Below are positions 1 through 6,310 of a DNA stretch of 7,003 nt, one piece after another. The DNA is taken from assembly GCA_012270695.1 (NCBI GenBank), contig JAAXHV010000511.1, forward strand, positions 1 to 7,003, given 5' to 3'. The DNA comes from Gammaproteobacteria bacterium. GTDB taxonomy: Bacteria; Pseudomonadota; Gammaproteobacteria; Eutrophobiales; Eutrophobiaceae. The translations under genes and the position numbers were made by a program. Within the stretch, counting starts at the first letter, position 1; each line of letters begins with the position of its first letter. The notes under the pieces were generated by a model, which was given only the letters and a program-made list of their open reading frames with translations, was not told the DNA's origin and did no database searches.

Positions 1-552
1 GGGGGGTATGGTTACACCCAGGACTATCCGGTGGAGCGGTTATACCGGGACAACCGCTTGAACATGATTCATGAAGGGACCAGCGGTATTCATGGCATCG
101 ATCTCCTGGCTCGAAAAGTCATGATGAAAAACGGCGCGGGTTTTGAATTATTGATGGGCGAGATGCAAAAAACTATTGATGTTGCCACTGGTCACGATAC
201 TCTTACTGAGTTCGTTACCAGTCTCAAACAGGCCCAGGAAGCGCTTGCGGCTACGACCCGAGTCTTGACCGAAACGGCGAAGCGTGGGGAACTGGCGCGG
301 TTTATGGCCAATTCATCTGTTTACCTGGATATGCTGGGCCACGTCGTCATAGCCTGGATGTGGTTGAAACAGGCGGTAGCTGTTCAGGCAGGACTACAGA
401 CGGCGGACTCTTCCGATAAGCAATTCTACCGCGGCAAGATGCAAGCCTGCCGTTATTTTTTCCGCTGGGAATTACCCAGGACAGAGGCACAGGCAAAATT
501 ATTGTCCAGTCTCGATGCAACCTGTCTGGATATGCCGGAAGAGGAATTTTAA
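1..552 (+). CDS. Acyl-CoA dehydrogenase, C-terminal part (5' end outside window)
   Basis: This is an FAD-dependent enzyme that introduces the alpha-beta double bond into an acyl-CoA. Only the last 183 codons are present; frame 1 is open from base 1, so the gene begins upstream, and the GTG at 31 is an internal codon, not a start. The opening residues GGYGYTQDYPVERLYRD and the following HEGTSGIHG are the classic end of the dehydrogenase core. The Glu of HEGT (codon 73-75) sits where the catalytic base of medium-chain-type enzymes lies. About 130 further residues follow, ending in a tail with YFFRWELP and a final LDMPEEEF. This matches my memory of the extra C-terminal domain of the roughly 600-residue acyl-CoA dehydrogenases (DmdC/3-methylmercaptopropionyl-CoA dehydrogenase-like). 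The substrate cannot be told from this part. It is a different subfamily from the broken dehydrogenase downstream. Confidence 0.9.
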   Translation, partial: GGYGYTQDYPVERLYRDNRLNMIHEGTSGIHGIDLLARKVMMKNGAGFELLMGEMQKTIDVATGHDTLTEFVTSLKQAQEALAATTRVLTETAKRGELARFMANSSVYLDMLGHVVIAWMWLKQAVAVQAGLQTADSSDKQFYRGKMQACRYFFRWELPRTEAQAKLLSSLDATCLDMPEEEF

Positions 553-558
553 TCGGTT

Positions 559-695
559 ACCACAGAGATCACAGAGTACACAGAGAAAATCAAGAAAAAT
601 TATTCAATACACAGGATGCAACTGAAGTCGTCTCACTCACTGCATTTCCAAACTCCCGACATTAAAATCTCTGTGTACTCTGCGCGCTCTGTGGT
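559..695. repeat. Palindromic intergenic element with CACAGAG heptamer arms
   Basis: Two 32-nt arms, 559-590 and 664-695, are inverted copies: 26 of 32 positions pair, 25 of 28 in the core, around a 73-nt centre. The left arm is itself three direct copies of CACAGAG at 561, 570 and 579, a 9-bp period. The right arm has the complementary CTCTGTG pattern with one degenerate unit. From memory, intergenic sequences rich in CTCTGTG/CACAGAG are dispersed in many proteobacterial and other genomes, so this is probably a member of such a repeat family, perhaps MITE-like. No transposase or obvious target duplication is visible. In RNA the arms could form a long hairpin just after the stop codon at 552, possibly ending or stabilising the upstream transcript; that role is inferred. 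Confidence 0.75.
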
Positions 696-757
696 TATTA
701 TATGGTGGGAGTGCATGCGACAGGTTCCCGTTATGATTAATCAGTGAGGCAGTTTCG

Positions 758-1235
758 GTGGACTTTACTTATTCAAAAAAGGTGCAAACCCCTGCAACAG
801 CGTCTCAATGATTTTATGGACGCATGGATTTACCCCGCTGAGAAAACCTACAGAGACTATATGACCGCAGCGGAAAATCCCTGGATTACCCCCCCTCTGC
901 TGGAGGACTTGAAACAAAAAGCTTGGGCGGAAGGGCTTTGGAATTTGTTCTATCCCAAATCCCATGGCGGCGGGGATGCGTTGACCAACCTGGAATATGC
1001 GCCCCTGGCCGAGATTATGGGCCGGGTGAACTGGGCGGCTGAGGTGTTTAACTGTAACGCGCCCGACAGCGGCAATATGGAGACTTTGATCCTGTATGGC
1101 ACCGACCAGCAGGAAGAGCGTTGGTTAAAACCTCTGTTGGCAGGTGAGATACGCTCCGGTTTTGCCATGATCGACCCCGGCAACCCGGACCGCCATAAGC
1201 AGCAATCGGGCATGCGCCAAATGGCGGATAAATAG
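758..1235 (+). pseudogene. Broken acyl-CoA dehydrogenase (ACAD10/11-like), frameshifted and internally collapsed
   Basis: This is the remnant of an acyl-CoA dehydrogenase of about 400 residues, of the type found beside APH-fold phosphotransferases. The best original start is GTG 758, giving VDFTYSKKVQT. It has GAGG at 746-749 as ribosome site, 8 nt upstream. An extra C in the C-run 789-792 then throws the frame; reading on in the +1 frame gives LQQRLNDFMDAWIYPAE, the expected N-terminal helix. The N-terminal domain continues to SGFAM (ending 1169). The family should then read TEPD and about 50 more residues, but the sequence jumps to DPGNPDRHKQQS (1173-1208), which normally lies after that segment. 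It then jumps again to a short tail and a stop at 1233-1235. The flavin-binding core and the catalytic Glu region are absent. The 3' end keeps a GGCGGA that may serve the next gene. Confidence 0.8.
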
Positions 1236-1238
1236 ATC

Positions 1239-2249
1239 GTGAAAACCTTTCACCCGGTAAAATTAAACTCCTATCTTGAGCGCCACGTCGACGGTTTCCG
1301 CGGACTGATAAAGGCAGAGAAGTTCCCCGGCGGGCAGTCGAACCCGACCTGGCTGTTAAGCGCCGCCAGCGGTTGCTATGTCCTGCGCAGCAAGCCTCTC
1401 GGCCGACTGCTCAAATCGGCCCATGCCGTAGACCGCGAATTCAGGGTGATCCGGGCGCTGGCCAACACCGACGTGCCGGTGGCCTGGGCGCTGCACCTGT
1501 GTGAGGATGAGGACGTTATCGGCGTCATGTTTTACCTCATGAGCTACGTGCAGGGACGCGTATTCTGGGACCCGGCGTTGCCGGAGCTCAGCAAAACAGA
1601 ACGCGCATACTATTACCGCGAACTTATCCGCGTCCTTGCCGCCATACACGGGGTCGATATAAGCGGTCTCGGGTTAAGCGATTACGGCAGGCCGGGAAAT
1701 TACTTCGAGCGCCAGATCAGCCGCTGGACAAAGCAATACAAAGCCGCCGAAACAACAAGGATTGAGCCCATGGATACGCTGATGGACTGGCTGCCTGCCA
1801 ACCTGCCGCCAGATGACGGGCAGAACGGCTTGATCCATGGGGATTACCGCCTGGATAATCTGATTTTCCACCCCCGTGAGGCGCGTATCCTGGCTGTCAT
1901 TGACTGGGAACTTTCAACCCTGGGTCATCCATTGGCAGATCTGGCCTATTTTTGCATGTGTCTGCGCCTTCCTGCCGAGGGGGATGTAAAAGGTCTGGCT
2001 GCCAAGGACCGCGCGGCCCTGGGTGTTCCGGAGGAACAGGCCGTTATCGAACAATACTGTGAGACTCGCCGCATGCCGGCCATAGAAAACTGGCATTTCT
2101 ACCTGGCTTTCAGCTATTTTCGCATGGCATCGATCTGTCAGGGCGTATACAAGCGCGGCCTGGACGGTAATGCTTCCAGCACAAGGGCGCTGGAACTGGG
2201 TAAACTCGTTGAGCCGATGGCAGCGACCGCAGCAGAACTGATTGCCTGA
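1239..2249 (+). CDS. APH-fold phosphotransferase (ACAD10/11 kinase-domain type)
   Basis: This 336-residue protein belongs to the aminoglycoside phosphotransferase/choline kinase fold, not to the resistance enzymes themselves. FPGGQSNPTWLL (residues 29-40) with YVLRSKP (47-53) is the nucleotide-loop and Lys-strand region. HGDYRLDN (200-207) is the Brenner motif, with Asp202 as presumed catalytic base and Asn207 as metal ligand. DWELSTLGHPLADLAY starts at Asp222, the DFG-equivalent metal ligand. Proteins with exactly these motifs form the N-terminal domain of ACAD10/11 or sit next to acyl-CoA dehydrogenases. In ACAD10/11 they phosphorylate 4-hydroxyacyl-CoA before further processing, so a hydroxyacyl-CoA kinase role is plausible here, by inference. 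It starts with GTG 3 nt after the dehydrogenase relic, with a weak GGCGGA (1223-1228) upstream. The SDR follows after 16 nt, so all three were probably one operon. Confidence 0.88.
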   Translation: MKTFHPVKLNSYLERHVDGFRGLIKAEKFPGGQSNPTWLLSAASGCYVLRSKPLGRLLKSAHAVDREFRVIRALANTDVPVAWALHLCEDEDVIGVMFYLMSYVQGRVFWDPALPELSKTERAYYYRELIRVLAAIHGVDISGLGLSDYGRPGNYFERQISRWTKQYKAAETTRIEPMDTLMDWLPANLPPDDGQNGLIHGDYRLDNLIFHPREARILAVIDWELSTLGHPLADLAYFCMCLRLPAEGDVKGLAAKDRAALGVPEEQAVIEQYCETRRMPAIENWHFYLAFSYFRMASICQGVYKRGLDGNASSTRALELGKLVEPMAATAAELIA

Positions 2250-2252
2250 TTT

Positions 2253-2257
2253 GAGGA
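2253..2257 (+). promoter_or_regulatory. Ribosome binding site fixing the SDR start
   Basis: GAGGA lies 8 nt before ATG 2266. It selects that ATG over the in-frame TTG at 2242, which would overlap the end of the phosphotransferase gene. The ATG at 2258 is followed by a stop two codons later and cannot be the start. Confidence 0.8.
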
Positions 2258-2265
2258 ATGAATGT

Positions 2266-3030
2266 ATGACAACAGACTTGTTTGACCTGACCGGTAAAAT
2301 TGCGCTGGTGACCGGCGCCAGCCGCGGCATTGGCAAGGAAGCAGCCAGGTTACTGGCCCAGCAGGGTGCGCACGTCATTATCTCCAGCCGCAAACAGGCT
2401 GCCTGTGAAACAGTGGCTCAGGAAATTCATGACGGCGGGGGACAGGCAAACGCATACGCCTGTCATATTGGTGATTCGGACCAGATTGAAGCGATCTTCA
2501 ATCATATACGGGCAGAGCATGGGCGTCTGGATATATTGGTAAACAATGCCGCGGCAAATCCCTATTACGGTCATATCACGGAAACTGATCCGGGCGCGTT
2601 CGATAAAACCGTTGAAGTCAACATACGCGGTTACTTCTTCATGTCCGTAAACGCGTGCCGCATGATGCAGCAGAACGGCGGCGGCGCCATTGTCAACGTA
2701 GCGTCCGTCGATGGGGTCAGGCCGGGGGCAAAACGGGGCATCTATTCCATTACCAAGGGGGCCATCATCAATATGACCAAGGCCTTTGCGCTGGAGTGCG
2801 GGCCGGATAATATTCGGGTGAATGCCGTGCTGCCCGGATTGACTGATACAAAATTTGCCGGCGCCCTGACCAGTGACTCCGGAGTGTTAAACTCCTGGTT
2901 AGAGAAAATGCCGTTACAACGCTATGCCCAGCCGGGGGAAATGGCCGGCGCAATTCTCTTCCTGGCCTCTGCAGCCTCCGGTTTCGCCACCGGCAGTTGT
3001 ATCACCGTGGATGGAGGCTACCTCATATAA
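2266..3030 (+). CDS. Short-chain dehydrogenase/reductase (classical SDR)
   Basis: This is a 254-residue NAD(P)-dependent oxidoreductase of ordinary classical-SDR length. Visible motifs are the cofactor glycine motif TGASRGIG (16-23), NNAA (93-96), structural Asn119, catalytic Ser147, and the YSITK box with Tyr160 and Lys164. The end VDGGYLI is the standard C-terminus. After the second beta strand the sequence reads ISSRK, with no Asp at the usual NAD-selecting place and Arg42/Lys43 following, which suggests NADP(H); that is an inference. All catalytic residues are present, so the enzyme looks intact. It follows the phosphotransferase by 16 nt with a good ribosome site. Dehydrogenase, APH-type kinase and SDR trios recur in fatty-acid and hydroxyacyl-CoA catabolism, suggesting oxidation of a hydroxyacyl or related alcohol. 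The exact substrate is unknown. I see no terminator hairpin right after the stop. Confidence 0.9.
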   Translation: MTTDLFDLTGKIALVTGASRGIGKEAARLLAQQGAHVIISSRKQAACETVAQEIHDGGGQANAYACHIGDSDQIEAIFNHIRAEHGRLDILVNNAAANPYYGHITETDPGAFDKTVEVNIRGYFFMSVNACRMMQQNGGGAIVNVASVDGVRPGAKRGIYSITKGAIINMTKAFALECGPDNIRVNAVLPGLTDTKFAGALTSDSGVLNSWLEKMPLQRYAQPGEMAGAILFLASAASGFATGSCITVDGGYLI

Positions 3031-3140
3031 GGGAAACGGCAGCATTTTTACCGGTAGTACTCGAGGTAAGCAGACCATCATCGTCGATGGGTGCCCCCAC
3101 TGGATTGGTTTATTAACCGGTTTCGCGATATATTAAGCAA

Positions 3141-3266
3141 CAGAATAAACCTCTGCCCAATCCCAGCGACAGTATCTTCGACTGGATCATTAAGTCAGTA
3201 TCCGCACTGGGGGCAGGTTGGTACCCGCCGGGCATACCGGGTATCGGTGTTGGCGGCCCTGCGCAG
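3141..3266 (+). pseudogene. Relic of a class I (iron-sulfur) fumarase
   Basis: One frame of the SDR-SulP gap (open 3117-3317, no usable start) encodes NPSDSIFDWIIKSV (from 3159) followed by GAGWYPPGIPGIGVGG. From memory, Pseudomonas-type class I fumarases carry NPSDSIVDWVLKTV followed closely by GAGWCPPGMLGIGIGG, so most positions of a 35-residue stretch agree. The Cys in GWCPPG is, to my knowledge, one of the three [4Fe-4S] ligands; here it is Tyr (TAC at the TGC position). Similarity stops after about 3266, and upstream only a weak NK..LPNPSD echo is seen back to about 3141. The full enzyme is around 500 residues, so this is a fragment of a decayed gene. It could be a chance match, but the run of Gly/Pro motifs in the correct order makes that unlikely. 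Confidence 0.65.
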
Positions 3267-3313
3267 TGGCAGCAGAGCATTATAATAAACAAGACGGAAA
3301 AACTTATGCCGGC

Positions 3314-4975
3314 ATGAGCAAGATTGTTTCCGGGCAACAGCGCATAAATTACGACCTGCAGACACTTCGCGGCGATCTCTTTGGCGGTGTCACTTCCATG
3401 ATCGTGGCGTTGCCCATTGCGCTGGCCTTTGGCATGGCGTCCGGTCTGGGGGCGGCTGCAGGCATGTATAGCGCAATAGCAATCGGCTTTTTTGCAACGG
3501 TGTTCGGTGGCACCCGCTGCCAGATATCCGGCCCCACGGGCCCGATGGTAATCGCTATGGCGGTTATTATCTCTACCCATACGTCCAGCCTTATTGAAGC
3601 CCTGACGATAGTTGTTTTGGCTGGCCTGATCCAGGTGCTGGTGGGCATGCTCGGGATAGGTCGCTTCATAGTCTACACCCCCTACATGGTCGTTTCCGGC
3701 TTCATGTCCGGTATCGGCATCATCATCATGACGATGCATACCTTGCCGTTCGTTGGGACGCCGACGGCATCAGGTGGGGTGATGGGCACGCTGCGCGCTT
3801 GGCCGGACGTGATAGATAATATCAATACCAGCGCTCTTGCTATTGCCTCCGTGACTCTTGCCGTCTGCGTATTCTGGCCTCGCCGGTTGAAAGGATACCT
3901 GCCAGCTCCACTCGCGGCCTTGATTGTCGGTACGCTTTCAGGGATGTTGTGGTTTAACGACGTGCCGGTTATCGGGTCTATACCCAGCGGCTTCCCGGAA
4001 GTGCAGTTGGGTTTGCCTTCTACCGGCTTTCTGCTGCAGGCGCTGCATCCGGCGCTAATTCTCGCCTTGCTCGGCGCTATAGAGAGTCTTCTTACCTCAT
4101 TAGTGGCCGATGCAATGACAGGCACGCAACACGACCCGAACCGGGAACTGGTGGGCCAGGGGATCGGCAACATAGTCTCAGGACTGTTCGGAGGGGCGCC
4201 CGGATCAGGGTCCACTACGGGTACTGTAACCAACATACGCGCAGGCGCGGTGACCCGAGTGTCCGGAGTGATATACGCATTGCTCATTCTGGCGGTGGCG
4301 CTGGGCCTGGGTCGCTACATCGAGCCGATTCCTGTTGCTGTGCTTGCCGGCATCCTGATGAAGGTCGGTTGGGATATTGTCGACTGGCGGGTGGTCCGCC
4401 GCGCCCACCGCATCGATCGTGCAGACTTGATCGTCATCCTGGTCACGCTTGGCCTGACCGTGTTTGTTGATCTGATTATCGGCGTGGCAATTGGACTCAT
4501 CGTTGCGGGAATGGTCCACGCACGACAATTGGAGAGCCTGGAACTCGACAGCGCGCTTTCTGTGCCGCTGATGGACCGCACGTTCTTCTCCGGACTGAAA
4601 GGCATGGCCGAAGCAGACCCTTATTTAGCGCGCGTCGGCCTGGTGGCGCTCAAGGGGAGGTTTACCGTTGCATCTTCCAGGAAGCTGGTCGAGGTGATCG
4701 GCGCGGACATCAAAGATCATGAAATCGTTATCTTTGATTTCTCAGGCACCACTTACCTCGACGACAGCTCTGCCATGGTAGTGGAAAACCTCATGAACAT
4801 CGCGACTGAAGAGCATACCGAATTCATCGTAATGGGTCTCTCGGTCACTGTTGCGCACACCCTCCACACCCTCAATATACTACAGCGCGTACCAGATGAA
4901 CGCCTGGTTGAAACACTGGACGAGGCGCGCCAGGTTGCCTATCAACTCATTCGGAATGATTTATTCCCGGGTTAG
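3314..4975 (+). CDS. SulP-family anion permease with STAS domain, BicA-like
   Basis: This is a 553-residue inner-membrane anion transporter. ATG 3314 is chosen because the longer frame back to GTG 3218 runs across the fumarase relic in another frame and is unlike any SulP N-terminus. No strong ribosome site is seen. The protein opens with LRGDLFGGVTSMIVALP (18-34) and has QISGPTGPM (70-78) in the TM3 region. GAIESLLTS (255-263) and ELVGQGIGN lie in the TM8 region, with a Gly/Ser/Thr-rich segment after. SulP proteins have 14 membrane segments in two inverted repeats. A STAS domain follows (about 435-545) with DFSGTTYLDDSS (Asp483, Asp484, Ser485, Ser486). Many blocks match my memory of cyanobacterial BicA, a sodium-dependent bicarbonate transporter; where BicA has Asp258 and Thr262 this protein has Glu257 and Thr261. 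Sulfate or dicarboxylate transport remains possible. Its stop overlaps that of the convergent VOC gene. Confidence 0.9.
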   Translation: MSKIVSGQQRINYDLQTLRGDLFGGVTSMIVALPIALAFGMASGLGAAAGMYSAIAIGFFATVFGGTRCQISGPTGPMVIAMAVIISTHTSSLIEALTIVVLAGLIQVLVGMLGIGRFIVYTPYMVVSGFMSGIGIIIMTMHTLPFVGTPTASGGVMGTLRAWPDVIDNINTSALAIASVTLAVCVFWPRRLKGYLPAPLAALIVGTLSGMLWFNDVPVIGSIPSGFPEVQLGLPSTGFLLQALHPALILALLGAIESLLTSLVADAMTGTQHDPNRELVGQGIGNIVSGLFGGAPGSGSTTGTVTNIRAGAVTRVSGVIYALLILAVALGLGRYIEPIPVAVLAGILMKVGWDIVDWRVVRRAHRIDRADLIVILVTLGLTVFVDLIIGVAIGLIVAGMVHARQLESLELDSALSVPLMDRTFFSGLKGMAEADPYLARVGLVALKGRFTVASSRKLVEVIGADIKDHEIVIFDFSGTTYLDDSSAMVVENLMNIATEEHTEFIVMGLSVTVAHTLHTLNILQRVPDERLVETLDEARQVAYQLIRNDLFPG

Positions 4976-5427
4976 AGTTTCGGGGTGCTTGCGCTCGGCG
5001 GAATCTCGATCAATTCGATTATATTGCCGTCCGGGTCCCGTCCGTAAGTAAAAATTGAGCCATCTTCAAATTCAACAGGGCTGCCGTTAAATGCCATGCC
5101 CGCGGCTTTCAGGCGTGCGTACTCCTCGTGGATATCATCAACCACGAAACACAAGTGGACCAGGCCGTAATCACAGGCCCTGTGACTTTGGTCGGCAGGG
5201 GTTGGAGATGAAAATTCAAATATTTCCAGAAAGACATTGCCGACATTGACAAAGGCATAGCGCGCGGCGCTGTCCTTCAGGCGGGTCATGCGGTCGGCAG
5301 TTTCGTTGCCTGTTTCCCATGAGTAAACTTCACTCACCTGCTTGCCGCCGAGCGCGCCGCAATAAAATGACAGGCTGCGTTCCAGGTCCGGGGTAGACAG
5401 GGCGGCGTGATGCAATCCGGTAAACAT
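4972..5427 (-). CDS. VOC/glyoxalase-fold metalloenzyme
   Basis: This 151-residue protein of the vicinal oxygen chelate superfamily (glyoxalase I, methylmalonyl-CoA epimerase, extradiol dioxygenase and relatives) has two beta-alpha-beta-beta-beta halves. The start is ATG at 5427, giving MFTGLHHAALSTPDLERS, the typical first strand. The longer in-frame extension to 5544 overlaps the regulator gene and is not family-like. Likely metal ligands are His7, Glu68 (FLEIFEF), His91 (GLVHLCFVVDDI) and Glu138 (NIIELIEI), preceded by the usual DPDGN turn (131-135). All four are present, so it should be catalytically competent. The fold does not specify the reaction; lactoylglutathione lyase, an epimerase or a ring-processing step are all possible. 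It lies 7 nt after the LuxR-type regulator and is certainly cotranscribed with it if that gene is expressed. Its stop overlaps the permease stop tail to tail. Confidence 0.85.
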   Translation of the reverse strand: MFTGLHHAALSTPDLERSLSFYCGALGGKQVSEVYSWETGNETADRMTRLKDSAARYAFVNVGNVFLEIFEFSSPTPADQSHRACDYGLVHLCFVVDDIHEEYARLKAAGMAFNGSPVEFEDGSIFTYGRDPDGNIIELIEIPPSASTPKL

Positions 5428-5434
5428 GATCTGT

Positions 5435-6310
5435 TCAGCCTGTACTCGCGCGCCGCAACCGCAGGTATTCCTGCAAGGGGTCTTCCGTGCTCTCGGGATC
5501 GAAATAGGAAAATGATTCAATGAACATCCAGAACAGGTCGGCATGTGAGGATATGCCGAGCTTTGAGTATAATCTTTTTCTGTGAACGCGTTCCGTTTCC
5601 GGAGCTATGTTCAGTTCCCGCGCGGCTGCCTTGGAAGAATGGCCGCGCAGGATCAGGCCGGCGATCTCCCGCTCCCGCTCCGTGAGCACCTTGCTGCCGA
5701 AACGCATGAACGCGCCCGTCATCTGTTCGGAAATGCGGTTGGTGTTGGAGAAACCCGCCATTTTTTTAACAGACCTCGGCCCTTGTGAGTGTTGCCGGGT
5801 CAAGGCGCTCACCAGGGGAGCGAGTTTATGCAGTGCGGCCAGTTCCGCTTTGCTGAACGGAGTGGAAGGGATTTCCCGCTCGATCACCAGGCCAATCGAC
5901 AGGGAATGATCGATCCTGGTGAAGAACAATCCCTCATCCTCGACGTGTTTCTCTGAATAATAGACGCGGTAGTATTCAGTTTCGGTAAATTCATCCGGCG
6001 CCACGTCATTGATATGGTAGAAATCATCGTCGCTGTCTGCCCATATGACTTTGTTTATGTACGGACTGATAGGGTACGCAGCCCGCAACAGGGTCAGGTG
6101 CAGCCTGTCTCTTTCAGGGCCCGGCTGCGCGTCGTACACACGTTCCGGCGGGAGGTGATCCACGTAGCGAAACACCGCTGCCTGATCATAAGGCACTTCA
6201 TCCTGCAAGAGTTCGGTCAACCTGCTCCAGATGTATGCGGTTCCTATCGCCCCCACCGCATCGGCCATTTTACCGATCCGGTCTGAGTTTCGTTTCAGTG
6301 AAGAGGCCAT
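5435..6310 (-). CDS. LuxR-type HTH transcriptional regulator
   Basis: This protein of about 291 residues has a C-terminal GerE/LuxR DNA-binding domain at roughly 207-266. It begins LTEREREIAGLILRG and ends LYSKLGISSHADLF. The N-terminal 200 residues are an alpha/beta sensor-like region (WSRLTELLQ, then a segment ending FSKAELAALHKLAPLVSAL) resembling GAF-type inputs. I see neither a clear autoinducer-binding signature nor a receiver domain. One oddity is Glu240 in PETERVHRKR, where the recognition helix normally has a buried Val (PETVKVHRR). The start is uncertain: ATG 6310 gives the most family-like length, while ATG 6343 and TTG 6376 are in frame upstream; none has a good ribosome site. The VOC gene follows after 7 nt. 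The hydantoinase-type gene starts divergently 259 nt away, so this protein is the obvious candidate to regulate it and its own operon. Confidence 0.85.
   Translation of the reverse strand: MASSLKRNSDRIGKMADAVGAIGTAYIWSRLTELLQDEVPYDQAAVFRYVDHLPPERVYDAQPGPERDRLHLTLLRAAYPISPYINKVIWADSDDDFYHINDVAPDEFTETEYYRVYYSEKHVEDEGLFFTRIDHSLSIGLVIEREIPSTPFSKAELAALHKLAPLVSALTRQHSQGPRSVKKMAGFSNTNRISEQMTGAFMRFGSKVLTEREREIAGLILRGHSSKAAARELNIAPETERVHRKRLYSKLGISSHADLFWMFIESFSYFDPESTEDPLQEYLRLRRASTG

Noticed and set aside
696..701. TATTAT just after the palindromic element as a -10 box for the dehydrogenase operon
   Set aside because: It fits the -10 consensus well but no -35 element is found at the right distance.
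744..757. GTG 744 as start of the broken dehydrogenase
   Set aside because: These bases hold the ribosome site (GAGG 746-749) for GTG 758; the translation from 744 to the C-run is unlike the family, while VDFTYS from 758 fits.
1914..2393. 159-codon minus-strand open frame across the phosphotransferase-SDR junction
   Set aside because: It lies opposite two well-supported genes, including the HGD/DWE region, and shows no recognisable motif.
3091..3285. 64-codon plus-strand frame over the relic region
   Set aside because: A different frame from the fumarase-like one, with no recognisable similarity.
3218..3313. N-terminal extension of the permease from GTG 3218
   Set aside because: It reads the fumarase relic out of frame, has no SulP resemblance and would precede a normal SulP N-terminus by 32 residues.
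3682..4287. 201-codon open frame on the minus strand inside the permease gene
   Set aside because: Antisense shadow of a membrane-protein gene with strong GC-position bias; composition is Pro/Thr-rich with no domain motif.
4960..4990. Possible terminator hairpin at the convergent gene ends (CCCG/CGGG)
   Set aside because: Only four pairs can be drawn and there is no T-run.
5428..5544. N-terminal extension of the VOC protein
   Set aside because: It overlaps the regulator's coding sequence in another frame; the VOC fold begins right at ATG 5427.
5582..6286. Several plus-strand open frames opposite the LuxR-type gene
   Set aside because: Antisense shadows; none has a ribosome site or a family signature, and the minus strand has a full HTH protein.
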